A stretch of DNA of 14,904 bases from Candidatus Galloscillospira excrementavium (GCA_018711785.1 DVHW01000217.1:1-14904), one strand, 5' to 3'. Shown: positions 6,705 through 14,829, counted from the first letter of the stretch. Made by a program: numbers and translations. The notes: generated from the letters alone by a model not told the origin.

Positions 6705-8369
6705 ATGTTCCGTCGCACCCTCGCCCTGCTCCTGCTGCTCGTCTTTATCCTCCCCCTCCCCGGCGCCCTGGCCGAGGGGAGCCGCTATACTGACACGCCC
6801 CCGGCCGACTGGCCGGAGGGGGCCGTCGAAAGGGCCGCCGGGTACGGCCTGCTGGAAGACCTGGGAGAGGAGGAGCTGGGCCCGGGCAATTACATGAGCC
6901 GGGCCGCCTTTGCGGCGGTCCTCTGCCGCGTCTTCGGCTGGGAGGCCGTGACCCCCGACACCCCCACCTATACCGACTGCGCCAGCGGCGCGTGGTATTA
7001 CGCCGCCGTGGAGACCGCCGCCGCCCACGGCGTCACCGGCGGCGCGTCAAACCGCTTCCGGCCGGAGGAGTCAATCACCCGGGCGGAGATGGCGGTCCTG
7101 CTCGTCCAGGCCCTGGGCTATGAAAGCCTGGCCGGGCTGGAGGGGGACAGCTCCCTCTTCTCCGACGTGACGGCTGACCGGGGCTACATCGCCCTGGCCT
7201 GCCGCTTCGGGCTGATGGCCGGCGTGGAGCAGGACGGGGCGGCCTGGTTTTACCCCGACGCCTTCGCCCCCCGGGAGGTGGCCCTTGCCGCTTTGGTCCG
7301 GCTCTATGAGAAGCTGACCGGGGACATCGACTGGCTCCACGGCTTCTACGCCTTCTCCTCCTACTCCCAAATCGACCTGACCGCCGGCATGGACGCCGTG
7401 TCGGTGGGCTGGGCCATGATGGACGTGGACCCGGAGACCGGCCCCTGGCTCAACCAGACCTCCCAAAACGGCAACTCCTGGGTGGTGCCCCAGCAGTCCG
7501 AGCTGGCCACCGGCTATTTCCGGGGAAACGGCACCCCCTGCCACCTGAGCGTCTACGCCGGGCCGGGCAGCCTGACTCTGCCCGACGGCACGGTGACCAA
7601 CGACCTCTACGGCATTCTGGAGACCGCCCAGGCCCGCACCCAGGCGGTGGAGCTGCTGGTGACCGCGGCGGCGGACTACGACGGCCTGACCATCGACTTT
7701 GAGGGCCTCCGCGCCGCCCTGAAGGAGCCCTTCGTGGCCTTTATGACCGAGCTGCGCGCCGCCCTGCCGGCGGACAAGGGCCTGTGGGTCTGCGTCCAGC
7801 CCCCCGACTGGTACGACGGCTTTGACTACCGGGCCCTGGGGGAGGTCTGCGACAAGGTCATCCTCATGGCCCACGACTACCAGTGGACCTCGGTGCCCGA
7901 GAGCTATGTGGGCACCGGCAATACCGACACCCCGGTCACCCCCATCCGCTATATCTACACCGCCCTCCGGGCCATCACCGACCCGGAGACCGGCGTGGCC
8001 GACAGGAGCAAGGTCGCCCTGGCCATCTCCATCGCCGCCGTGGCGGTGGAGGTGGACGAAAACGGGGTGCTGGTGGGCAACACCCTCTACACCCCCGGCC
8101 CGTCCTCGGTCATCCAGTGGCTGCGGGACCCGGACACGGAGCGGGGCTGGTCGGAGGACTACCGCAACCCCTACCTCTACTGCACCACTGAGGACAGCCG
8201 CCGCCTCCGGGTATGGTACGAGGACGCGCGCAGCGCCATGGAGAAGGTGCAGCTGGCCCAGCTCTTCGGCGTCACCGGCGTGTCCCTCTGGCGCATCGGC
8301 AACATCCCGAACTACGCCGACGAGGGCCTGGACTACGACGTGTGGGGCGCCCTCCAGACCCGGCGGTGA
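6705..8369 (+). CDS. secreted SLH-domain glycoside hydrolase family 18 protein
   Basis: Predicted exported, S-layer-type cell-wall-associated glycosidase, 554 aa. A signal peptide (residues 1-23, cleavage after A-L-A) is followed by three SLH repeats (roughly 28-78, 86-140 and 150-205), which in other proteins bind secondary cell-wall polymers. A GH18 TIM-barrel domain of the YaaH/cortex-hydrolase kind fills the rest. The catalytic strand reads YDGLTIDFEGL, with D326, D331 and the likely acid E333; the central Asp of the classical DxxDxDxE motif is Thr329. LMAHDYQW (D391, Y392) matches the later GH18 substrate-assist strand. AAGGAGG stands 5 nt before the ATG; a longer upstream open frame lacks a start signal. 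The substrate is probably peptidoglycan or another GlcNAc polymer, by inference. Confidence 0.85.
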   Translation: MFRRTLALLLLLVFILPLPGALAEGSRYTDTPPADWPEGAVERAAGYGLLEDLGEEELGPGNYMSRAAFAAVLCRVFGWEAVTPDTPTYTDCASGAWYYAAVETAAAHGVTGGASNRFRPEESITRAEMAVLLVQALGYESLAGLEGDSSLFSDVTADRGYIALACRFGLMAGVEQDGAAWFYPDAFAPREVALAALVRLYEKLTGDIDWLHGFYAFSSYSQIDLTAGMDAVSVGWAMMDVDPETGPWLNQTSQNGNSWVVPQQSELATGYFRGNGTPCHLSVYAGPGSLTLPDGTVTNDLYGILETAQARTQAVELLVTAAADYDGLTIDFEGLRAALKEPFVAFMTELRAALPADKGLWVCVQPPDWYDGFDYRALGEVCDKVILMAHDYQWTSVPESYVGTGNTDTPVTPIRYIYTALRAITDPETGVADRSKVALAISIAAVAVEVDENGVLVGNTLYTPGPSSVIQWLRDPDTERGWSEDYRNPYLYCTTEDSRRLRVWYEDARSAMEKVQLAQLFGVTGVSLWRIGNIPNYADEGLDYDVWGALQTRR

Positions 8370-8406
8370 CCGGCCACTCTACACCAGAAAACGGGGATGA
8401 GCAGTG

Positions 8407-9264
8407 ATGAAGGCAAAAGACCACGTCAAGGAATTCCTCCTCATGAGCCTGGGCACCGCCCTGGTGTCCATCGGCGTCTACTTCTTCAAGTTCCCCAACA
8501 ACTTCTCCATGGGCGGGGTGTCCGGCCTGTCGGTGCTGCTGGGGGAGCTGGTGAGGGTGCCCGGCCTGACCCCCTCGGTGTTCAACTCCATCATCAACAC
8601 CCTGTTTTTGGTGCTGGGGTTTGTGTTCCTCAACCGGGGCTTCGGCTTCAAGACGGTGTACTGCTCCCTGCTCTACGCCGGGCTCACCCAGGTCTTTGAA
8701 ATCCTCGTTCCCCTCTCCGCCCCCCTCACCACCAACAAGATGCTGGAGGCCTTCTTCGCCATCATCCTCCCCGCCCTGGGCTCGGGCATCCTCTTCAACC
8801 TGAACGCCTCCACCGGCGGCACCGACATCGCCGCCATGATCCTGAAGAAGTACACTGGGCTGGACGTGGGCCGGGCCCTGCTCCTGTCCGACATCGTCAT
8901 CGCCGCCGCGGCCCTGTTTGTGTTCGACATCGAGACCGGCCTGTTCTCCCTGCTGGGGCTGGTGCTGAAGTCGGTGCTGGTGGACAGCGTTATCGAGTCC
9001 ATCAACCGCCGCAAGAGCCTGACCATCATCACCTCCCAGCCCGACACGTCGGTGGAGTTCATCACCCATACCCTGGGCCGGGGGGCCACGGTGTGGGAGG
9101 GCCAGGGGGCCTATACCCACCAGAAGCACTGGATCGTGCTCACCGTCCTCTCCCGGGGCCAGGCGGTGGTCCTCCGCCGCTACCTGAAGGAGAAGGACCC
9201 GGGGGCCTTCCTGCTGGTGTCCAACTCCAGCGAGATCTTCGGGAAGGGCTTCCTCCGGGCGTGA
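8407..9264 (+). CDS. YitT family membrane protein (DUF161/DUF2179)
   Basis: Integral membrane protein of 285 aa with about five or six hydrophobic segments in the first 190 residues and a cytoplasmic DUF2179 domain at the C terminus (about 200-285). Family stretches are FKFPNNFSMGGVSGLSVLLG near the N terminus, STGGTDIAAMIL in the middle, and GRGATVWEGQGAYT in the DUF2179 domain. Function of the family is not settled. The ATG at 8407 is directly preceded by an in-frame GTG at 8404; the Shine-Dalgarno (GGGG at 8394-8397) is weak. It begins 37 bp after the SLH-GH18 stop with no terminator between, so the two are probably co-transcribed. It ends at a strong terminator. Confidence 0.88.
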   Translation: MKAKDHVKEFLLMSLGTALVSIGVYFFKFPNNFSMGGVSGLSVLLGELVRVPGLTPSVFNSIINTLFLVLGFVFLNRGFGFKTVYCSLLYAGLTQVFEILVPLSAPLTTNKMLEAFFAIILPALGSGILFNLNASTGGTDIAAMILKKYTGLDVGRALLLSDIVIAAAALFVFDIETGLFSLLGLVLKSVLVDSVIESINRRKSLTIITSQPDTSVEFITHTLGRGATVWEGQGAYTHQKHWIVLTVLSRGQAVVLRRYLKEKDPGAFLLVSNSSEIFGKGFLRA

Positions 9265-9269
9265 TTTTC

Positions 9270-9288
9270 CGCTGTGGTCTCCGCAGCG
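9270..9288 (+). other. short hairpin after yitT
   Basis: CGCTGTGG (9270-9277) pairs with CCGCAGCG (9281-9288) around a 3-nt loop, with one G-U pair. It starts 6 nt after the yitT stop and has no T-run. It is probably an accessory stem before the terminator at 9302-9337. Confidence 0.35.
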
Positions 9289-9301
9289 CCTTGTAAACGA
9301 C

Positions 9302-9337
9302 AAAACCATCCCCGCCGGGCGGCGGGGATGGTTTTTT
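9302..9337. terminator. bidirectional terminator between yitT and tetR
   Basis: AAAACCATCCCCGCC (9302-9316) pairs perfectly with GGCGGGGATGGTTTT (9321-9335), a 15-bp stem with a 4-nt loop. The plus strand ends in six T (9332-9337) and the minus strand in TTTTG. It sits between the convergent yitT and tetR genes and serves both. Confidence 0.92.
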
Positions 9338-9344
9338 GCGTCCA

Positions 9345-9938
9345 TTAGGTCCGGGCCAGGGGCTCGATGCCGTGGAGGATCAGCTGCTCCGCCAGGGCGG
9401 CCATCTCCTCCGGGCTCCCCCCCTGTCCCCCGGTCAGCCAGCTCTGGATGAGGCCCACCACGCCCCCCACGATGAAGGAGAGGCTGTTGTCCCGCTGGAA
9501 GGGGGTGCCGAACTGGTAGAGGGTCTGCCACTCCCGGTAGACCCTCTCCTGCACCAGCTCCTTCAGCCGGTTCAGGAACACCTCCCCCTGGCGGATGCCC
9601 AGGGTGGAGGTGATGATGTCCTGGTTGCGGGAGATGAAGCTGAACACATCCTCCAGAATGGGCCGCAGGCCAAAGCGCAGGGCGTCCGCCGGGTAGGCGT
9701 CCAGCAGCTCCCGCAGCTCCTGGAAGAGCTCCTCCTCCAGCTGGTCCACCATGTCGTAGACATCCTTGTAGTGGCCGTAAAAGGTGCCCCGGTTCACGTC
9801 GGCCCGGCCGGTGAGCTCGGTCACCGTGATCTGGTCCACGCTCTTCTCCCGCAGCAGCTCCAGAAGGGCGCCGCGCAGCAGCAGCTTGGTCCTGCGCACC
9901 CTCCGGTCGTCCCTTCCCTTTTCCTGTTTTCCGTCCAT
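9345..9938 (-). CDS. TetR/AcrR family transcriptional regulator
   Basis: One-component regulator of 197 aa. The N-terminal DNA-binding domain has the family helix-turn-helix at about residues 38-57 (TVTELTGRADVNRGTFYGHY) followed by the linking helix KDVYDMVDQL. The remaining 130 residues are helical and would form the ligand and dimer domain; the ligand is unknown. The ATG at 9938 has GGAGG 7 nt upstream. It is divergent from the ATPase/permease pair with 190 bp between starts, the usual layout for a local repressor of an efflux or export operon, so it most likely controls those two genes and itself. It ends at the shared terminator. Confidence 0.9.
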   Translation of the reverse strand: MDGKQEKGRDDRRVRRTKLLLRGALLELLREKSVDQITVTELTGRADVNRGTFYGHYKDVYDMVDQLEEELFQELRELLDAYPADALRFGLRPILEDVFSFISRNQDIITSTLGIRQGEVFLNRLKELVQERVYREWQTLYQFGTPFQRDNSLSFIVGGVVGLIQSWLTGGQGGSPEEMAALAEQLILHGIEPLART

Positions 9939-9963
9939 CCCAGGCCCTCCCGCCGTTCAAAAA

Positions 9964-9986
9964 TTGTTTACAGAGTTATTCAACAC
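9964..9986. promoter_or_regulatory. candidate TetR site upstream of tetR
   Basis: TTGTTTA (9964-9970) and TCAACAC (9980-9986) lie together 26-48 bp upstream of the tetR start. The same two heptamers recur, in the other order, at 10082-10095. Within this copy TGTT and AACA form a loose inverted repeat with a 13-nt spacer. A second small inverted repeat, GTCT-N6-AGAC, is at 10001-10014. Binding by the adjacent TetR is inferred. Confidence 0.3.
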
Positions 9987-10035
9987 CGGCTCATGCTTTT
10001 GTCTTATTTTAGACGGGGCTTTCCCCCTTTGACCA

Positions 10036-10064
10036 TTGAAACCCCCATTTAATAAAACTATAAT
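10036..10064 (+). promoter_or_regulatory. promoter of the ABC ATPase-permease operon
   Basis: TTGAAA (10036-10041) and a consensus TATAAT (10059-10064) are separated by exactly 17 bp. This is the best promoter in the window. Transcription would begin near 10071, giving a leader of about 58 nt before the ATPase ATG. Its strength fits a gene pair held off by a repressor until induced. Confidence 0.75.
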
Positions 10065-10081
10065 AAAACCACACCGAAAAA

Positions 10082-10095
10082 TCAACACTTGTTTA
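10082..10095. promoter_or_regulatory. candidate TetR operator in the ABC operon leader
   Basis: TCAACACTTGTTTA contains the inverted repeat AACA-CT-TGTT (10084-10093), placed just after the predicted transcription start, where a bound repressor would block the promoter at 10036-10064. It repeats the two heptamers found at 9964-9986. The location fits an operator; the binding protein is not shown. Confidence 0.35.
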
Positions 10096-10128
10096 TTATC
10101 CTACAATTTAAGGAAAGGGGGGCGTTCC

Positions 10129-10830
10129 ATGTCCTATATCTCGCTGGACCACGTGGTCAAACGGTACCAGATGGGCGAGGTGGTCATCACCGCGGTCAGC
10201 GGCATCTCCTTTGAGATCGAGAAGGGGGAGTTCTGCGTCATCGTGGGCCCCTCGGGGGCGGGCAAGACCACAGTGCTCAACATTCTGGGCGGCATGGACA
10301 AGTGCGACGAGGGCACCATCCTGGTGGACGGGGCCGAGGTCTCCGCCTACACCTCCAAACAGCTGACCACCTACCGCCGGTACGACATCGGCTTTGTGTT
10401 CCAGTTCTACAACCTGGTGCAGAACCTGACCGCCCTGGAGAACGTGGAGCTGGCCGCCCAGATCTGCAAGGACCCCCTGGACGCGGCCGACGTGCTGCGC
10501 CACGTGGGATTGGGAGAGCGGCTCAACAACTTCCCCGCCCAGCTCTCCGGCGGCGAGCAGCAGCGGGTGGCCATCGCCCGGGCCCTGGCCAAGAACCCCA
10601 AGCTGCTGCTGTGCGACGAGCCCACCGGCGCGCTGGACTACATCACCGGCAAGGAGGTGCTCAAGCTCCTCCAGGACACCTGCCGCAAGGAGGGCATGAC
10701 CGTGGTGGTCATCACCCACAACACCGCCCTCACCCCCATGGCCGACCGGGTCATCCACATCAAGAACGGCACCGTGGCCGCCATGGAGCGCAACGAGCAC
10801 CCCACCCCGGTGGAGCAGATCGAGTGGTAA
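10129..10830 (+). CDS. ABC transporter ATPase, MacB/LolD type
   Basis: Cytoplasmic ATPase of 233 aa that powers the permease encoded next. All motifs are intact: Walker [10 protein letters not shown] (40-48), Q-loop in [14 protein letters not shown], signature LSGGEQQR (139-146), Walker [13 protein letters not shown] (D163, E164) and H-loop His197 in VITHN. The QFYNL and PTGALD stretches place it in the MacB/LolD/FtsE group, whose members drive mechanical work or export rather than import. The ATG at 10129 follows a purine-rich GGAAAGGGGGG site; the open frame upstream of it overlaps the promoter. A homodimer would be needed to serve the tandem permease. The stop is 52 bp from the permease start. 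Confidence 0.93.
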   Translation: MSYISLDHVVKRYQMGEVVITAVSGISFEIEKGEFCVIVGPSGAGKTTVLNILGGMDKCDEGTILVDGAEVSAYTSKQLTTYRRYDIGFVFQFYNLVQNLTALENVELAAQICKDPLDAADVLRHVGLGERLNNFPAQLSGGEQQRVAIARALAKNPKLLLCDEPTGALDYITGKEVLKLLQDTCRKEGMTVVVITHNTALTPMADRVIHIKNGTVAAMERNEHPTPVEQIEW

Positions 10831-10881
10831 TGCCGCCCCCGGGGCAGGCAGGATTTGAAACGGAAAGGAGGGAGACCCGCG

Positions 10882-13800
10882 TTGTCCAAGAAGCACGTCC
10901 CGAACCGCATTCTCACCGACGCGTTCCGGGAGATCAAGTACACCCTGAGCCGGTTTCTCTCCCTGTTCCTCCTCTCCGCCCTGGCGGTGGCCTTTCTGTC
11001 CGGCCTGCGCACCACCGCCCCGGACATGGAGCACACCGCCGACGACTACTACGACCGCACCCACCTGATGGACGTGCGGGTCCTGTCCACCCTGGGCCTG
11101 ACCGAGGAGGACATCGACGTCCTCTCCGCCCAGGAGGGGGTCTCCGCCGCCGAGGGGGCCTGGTATGTGGACGCCACCCTCCACGCCGCGGAGAACGACT
11201 ACATCGTCCGCTTCCACTCCCTGAGCGAGGCGGGCATCAACGAGCCCGAGGTGGTGGATGGCCGCCTGCCCGAGGCGGACGACGAGTGCGTGGTGGAGCC
11301 GGAGCTCCTCACCACCCTGGGCCTGTCCCTGGGGGACACCATCACCCTGGACATGGAGGGCACCAGCTACGAGGATTCCCTCCATACGAACACCTACACC
11401 GTGGTGGGCACCGTCAACTCCTCCCTGTACATGTCCACCGACCGGGGCACCTCCACCGTGGGCACCGGCCGGCTCACCGCCGTGGCCTTCCTCCCCCGGG
11501 AGGCCTTTGACCTGGACTACTATACCGAGGCCTACCTCCTCATGGAGGGGGGCGAGGCCCTTCTCTGCTACGACGACGAGTACCAGGACCGGGTGGATGA
11601 GCTCATCGACGCCCTGGAGCCCCTGGGGGAGGAGCGGGCCGCCAACCGGTATGACGAGGTCATCCGGGAGGCCACCGACGAGCTGAACGACGCCCAGCAG
11701 GAGTACGACCAGGCCGCGGCCGACGCCCAGCAGCAGCTGGCCGACGGGGAGCAGGAGCTCGCCGACGCCCGCGCCGAGCTGGACGACGGCTGGCAGCAGT
11801 ACTACGACGGCCGGGACACCCTCTCCCGGGAGACCGCCGACGCCCTCCAGCAGATCGAGGACGCCCAGGCCGAGCTCTCCGACGCGCTGGCCGAGCTGGA
11901 GCAGGGCGAGGTGGACTACCAGGACGGCTTGGACCAGTATGAGCAGGGCCTGGCGGACTATCAGGAGGGCCAAGACCAGTACAACCAGGGCTACCAGGAG
12001 CTGCTGGACGGCGAGGCCGAGTACGCCGAGAACTACCGCAAGCTCCAGGAGGCCCAGGAGGCCTATGACCAGGGGCTCCAGGAGTACGAGGACGGCATGG
12101 CGCAGCTGGCCGACGGCGCCGCCCAGCTGGAGGACGCCCGCCGCCAGCTGGAGAGCGCCCAGGCCGAGCTCTCCGCCGGGGCCGCCCAGATCTCCGCCGG
12201 GCAGGCCCAGCTGGACGCGGGCAGGACGGCGCTGAATCAGGCGCAGAGCGATATGAACGGCCAGTTAGACACTCTGGGCGGCGTAATGGGTGCTACGGGC
12301 TCGGAGCTGAACTCCGCTGACGCGATTCTGAGCCCGGATACCAACTGGACGGAACAGGATGGCAAAACGGTCTCCGGCCTTCTCACCTTTGCGGGGGATT
12401 CTCTCACCGACCAATTTAACAATATGGTCTCCCAAGGCCTGATGACCGAAGAGGAGAGCCAGCAAATCTCGGACTCCCTGAATAATGCTATCGCGCAGGG
12501 CTCAGAAGGCGACCCCAGCGGCCTGAAAACCTTCTTCAGCGGCACCATCCCCGGCCTGTTTGCCTCGGGCCAGGCCCAGCTGGACAGCGCCCAGCAGCAG
12601 CTGGACGCCGGGGCCGCCCAGCTCTCCGCCGGCCAGGTCCAGTACAACCAGGGCCGGCAGGCCTTTGAGGAGAACGAGGCCGCCCTCTATGAATCCGCCC
12701 AGACCCTCAACGAGGCCAAGGCCGAGCTGGACAGCGCGGCGGAGGAGCTCGCCGACGGCTGGGCCCAGCTGGCCCAGGGCCGGCAGGAGCTGGACGACGG
12801 CTGGGCCGAACTCCAGACCGCCCGGGAGGAGCTGGAGGCCGGCCGCCAGGAGCTGGAGGACTCCCAGCAGCAGCTCGCCGACGCCCGGACCGAGCTGGAC
12901 GACGGCTGGCAGCAGTACTACGACGGCCTGAATGAGCTCGCCGACGCCAAGACCACCCTGACCCAGGAGACCGCCGACGCCCAGAAGGAGCTCGCCGACG
13001 CCTACCAGGAGCTGGTGGACGGCGAGGCCGAGTACGCCGACGGCGTTCAGGAGTACGAGGACGGCAAGGCGGAGGCCGACTCCGAGCTCTCCGACGCCCG
13101 TCAGCAGCTCAACGACGCCCGGCGGGACATCGCCGATATCGAGAACTGCGAGTGGTACATCCTGGGCCGGAACACCAACACCGGCTATGTCTCCTACCAG
13201 CAGGACGCCGAGCGCATGGGCAACCTGGCCAATGTGTTCCCCATCATCTTTTTCCTGGTGGCCGCCCTGGTGTGCCTGACCACCATGACCCGCATGGTGG
13301 AGGAGCAGCGGGTCCAGATCGGCGGGCTGAAGGCCCTGGGGTACGGCCGGGCCGCCATCGCCCTGAAGTATGTGGGCTACGGGTTCCTCTCCTCCTTTGG
13401 CGGCGGCCTGGTGGGCCTGGTGGTGGGCTGCACCCTCATCCCCACCATCATCTTCAACGCCTGGAAGGTCATGTACACCGTGGGCGACCTCCAAATCACC
13501 TTCTTCCCCAGCATCTCCATCCTGTCGGTGGGGGCGGCGGTGTTCTGCGTCACCGGCACCGCCCTGGCCTCCTCCTTTGCCGCGCTGACGGCGGTGCCCG
13601 CCTCCCTCATGCGGCCCCGGGCCCCCCAGGCGGGCAAGCGGGTGCTGCTGGAGCGGGTGAAGTTCCTCTGGAAACGCCTCACCTTCGCCCAGAAGGTGGC
13701 GGTGCGCAACCTGTTCCGGTATAAAAAGCGGTTCTGGATGACGGTCATCGGCATCGGCGGGTGCACCGCCCTGCTCATCACCGGCTTCGGCCTGCGGGAC

Positions 13801-14829
13801 TCCATCCGCAATATCTTTGACATCCAGTACGACGAGCTCACCACCTACCACGCCCAGGTCTCCCTGGCCGACAATCTCACCGACGACGAGCTCACTGAGA
13901 TCACCCGGGCCCTGGACAACAACGCCCTGGTGACCGACTGGACCCTCTCCTCCTCGTCCTCCATCACCGCGGAGAGCGAGAGCCGCTCGGTAGACAGCTA
14001 TGTCAACCTCTTCGCCGTCACTGACGAGAGCAAGTTCGGCTCCTTTGTCCACCTCCGCTCCCGCACTACCGGCGAGGAGGTGCCCCTCACCGACGACGGC
14101 GCGGTCATCACCGAAAAGCTCTCCGAGCTGCTGGACGTGGGCGTGGGGGACACCATCACCCTGGTGGACGCCGACAACTCCCGCACTGAGGTGACCATCA
14201 CCGGCCTTGCGGAGAACTATGTGATGCACTACATCTACCTCAGCCACGACGCCTATGTGGCCCTCTACGGCGAGGAGCCCCCGGTGAACAGCATCCTGCT
14301 GCACTACACCGAGGACACCCAGGCCGTTTCCGACGCGGTCTCCTCCGAGCTCATCGCCCTCTCCGGCGTGTCCTCGGTCTCTCGGACCGAGGAGCTGCGG
14401 GAGTCCATCGCCCGGGGGCTGGACGGCGTGGACTACGCGGTGGTGGTGGTCGTTGTGGCCGCCGCGGCCCTGGCCTTTGTGGTGCTCTACAACCTGACGA
14501 ACATCAACATCACCGAGCGCCTGCGGGAGCTGGCCACCCTGAAGGTCCTGGGGTTCTATGACCGGGAGCTCTCCGCCTACATCTACCGGGAGAACGTGTT
14601 CCTCACTGTGTTCGGCGTGCTGCTGGGCCTGGTGCTGGGCAAGTTCCTCCACCAGTGGCTGGTGCGCACGGTGGAGATCGACATGGCCATGTTCGGCCGG
14701 GATGTGGAGCCCATGAGCTATGTGTTCGCCGTGCTCCTCACCATCCTCTTCTCCTTCCTGGTCAACCTGGCCGCCCACCGCCGGCTGAAGAAGATCGACA
14801 TGGTGGAGTCCCTCAAGACCGTGGAGTGA
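10882..14829 (+). CDS. giant tandem FtsX-like ABC permease with long extracellular coiled-coil arm
   Basis: Membrane partner of the upstream ATPase; 1,315 aa, far larger than ordinary FtsX/MacB permeases. Order: TM1 (about 25-42); a MacB-like extracellular domain to about 255; heptad-repeat arm 1 (about 260-450); a non-heptad tip (about 451-560); heptad arm 2 (about 561-752); three TMs of the first FtsX domain (about 780-910); TM5 (about 951-971) starting the second half; a second extracellular domain; and the final three-TM FtsX domain (about 1184-1315). The arms are rich in L-A-D-G and Q-A-E-L heptads, as in YhgE/Pip-type proteins. I chose TTG at 10882, 9 nt after AAAGGAGGG; another TTG at 10855 is possible. 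Substrate or target is unknown. The family's topology puts the arms outside the membrane. Confidence 0.85.
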   Translation: MSKKHVPNRILTDAFREIKYTLSRFLSLFLLSALAVAFLSGLRTTAPDMEHTADDYYDRTHLMDVRVLSTLGLTEEDIDVLSAQEGVSAAEGAWYVDATLHAAENDYIVRFHSLSEAGINEPEVVDGRLPEADDECVVEPELLTTLGLSLGDTITLDMEGTSYEDSLHTNTYTVVGTVNSSLYMSTDRGTSTVGTGRLTAVAFLPREAFDLDYYTEAYLLMEGGEALLCYDDEYQDRVDELIDALEPLGEERAANRYDEVIREATDELNDAQQEYDQAAADAQQQLADGEQELADARAELDDGWQQYYDGRDTLSRETADALQQIEDAQAELSDALAELEQGEVDYQDGLDQYEQGLADYQEGQDQYNQGYQELLDGEAEYAENYRKLQEAQEAYDQGLQEYEDGMAQLADGAAQLEDARRQLESAQAELSAGAAQISAGQAQLDAGRTALNQAQSDMNGQLDTLGGVMGATGSELNSADAILSPDTNWTEQDGKTVSGLLTFAGDSLTDQFNNMVSQGLMTEEESQQISDSLNNAIAQGSEGDPSGLKTFFSGTIPGLFASGQAQLDSAQQQLDAGAAQLSAGQVQYNQGRQAFEENEAALYESAQTLNEAKAELDSAAEELADGWAQLAQGRQELDDGWAELQTAREELEAGRQELEDSQQQLADARTELDDGWQQYYDGLNELADAKTTLTQETADAQKELADAYQELVDGEAEYADGVQEYEDGKAEADSELSDARQQLNDARRDIADIENCEWYILGRNTNTGYVSYQQDAERMGNLANVFPIIFFLVAALVCLTTMTRMVEEQRVQIGGLKALGYGRAAIALKYVGYGFLSSFGGGLVGLVVGCTLIPTIIFNAWKVMYTVGDLQITFFPSISILSVGAAVFCVTGTALASSFAALTAVPASLMRPRAPQAGKRVLLERVKFLWKRLTFAQKVAVRNLFRYKKRFWMTVIGIGGCTALLITGFGLRDSIRNIFDIQYDELTTYHAQVSLADNLTDDELTEITRALDNNALVTDWTLSSSSSITAESESRSVDSYVNLFAVTDESKFGSFVHLRSRTTGEEVPLTDDGAVITEKLSELLDVGVGDTITLVDADNSRTEVTITGLAENYVMHYIYLSHDAYVALYGEEPPVNSILLHYTEDTQAVSDAVSSELIALSGVSSVSRTEELRESIARGLDGVDYAVVVVVVAAAALAFVVLYNLTNINITERLRELATLKVLGFYDRELSAYIYRENVFLTVFGVLLGLVLGKFLHQWLVRTVEIDMAMFGRDVEPMSYVFAVLLTILFSFLVNLAAHRRLKKIDMVESLKTVE
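11774..11812 (+). repeat. 39-bp exact repeat, copy 1 (coiled-coil arm 1)
   Basis: Identical over 39 bp to 12890-12928. It encodes ELDDGWQQYYDG. The similarity continues upstream past two differing bases through a shared 16-bp stretch. The copies lie in the two arms of the permease coiled coil, 1,116 bp apart and in the same frame. Confidence 0.85.
12202..12216 (+). repeat. 15-bp direct repeat, left border of the tip segment
   Basis: CAGGCCCAGCTGGAC, encoding QAQLD, recurs exactly at 12571-12585. The copies bracket the unusual tip segment and are 369 bp apart, a multiple of three, so recombination between them would remove or swap the tip without shifting frame. Confidence 0.85.
12571..12585 (+). 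repeat. 15-bp direct repeat, right border of the tip segment
   Basis: This is the exact copy of 12202-12216. It marks the return from the tip segment to GC-rich heptad coding. Similar QAQLD/QQQLD codings recur in the arms, so it may be only coincidental repeat similarity. Confidence 0.85.
12890..12928 (+). repeat. 39-bp exact repeat, copy 2 (coiled-coil arm 2)
   Basis: Second copy of the repeat at 11774-11812, in the same reading frame within arm 2. Exact identity over 13 codons, including third positions, points to recent duplication or gene conversion between the arms rather than amino-acid constraint alone. Confidence 0.85.

Noticed and set aside
8272-9960. 562-codon minus-strand frame across yitT and tetR
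   Set aside because: It overlaps two well-supported genes and the bidirectional terminator, and its translation is low complexity.
12232-12545. Insertion sequence or intron inside the permease gene
   Set aside because: The segment is in frame, encodes no transposase or splicing element and has no terminal inverted repeats; a swapped protein module fits better.
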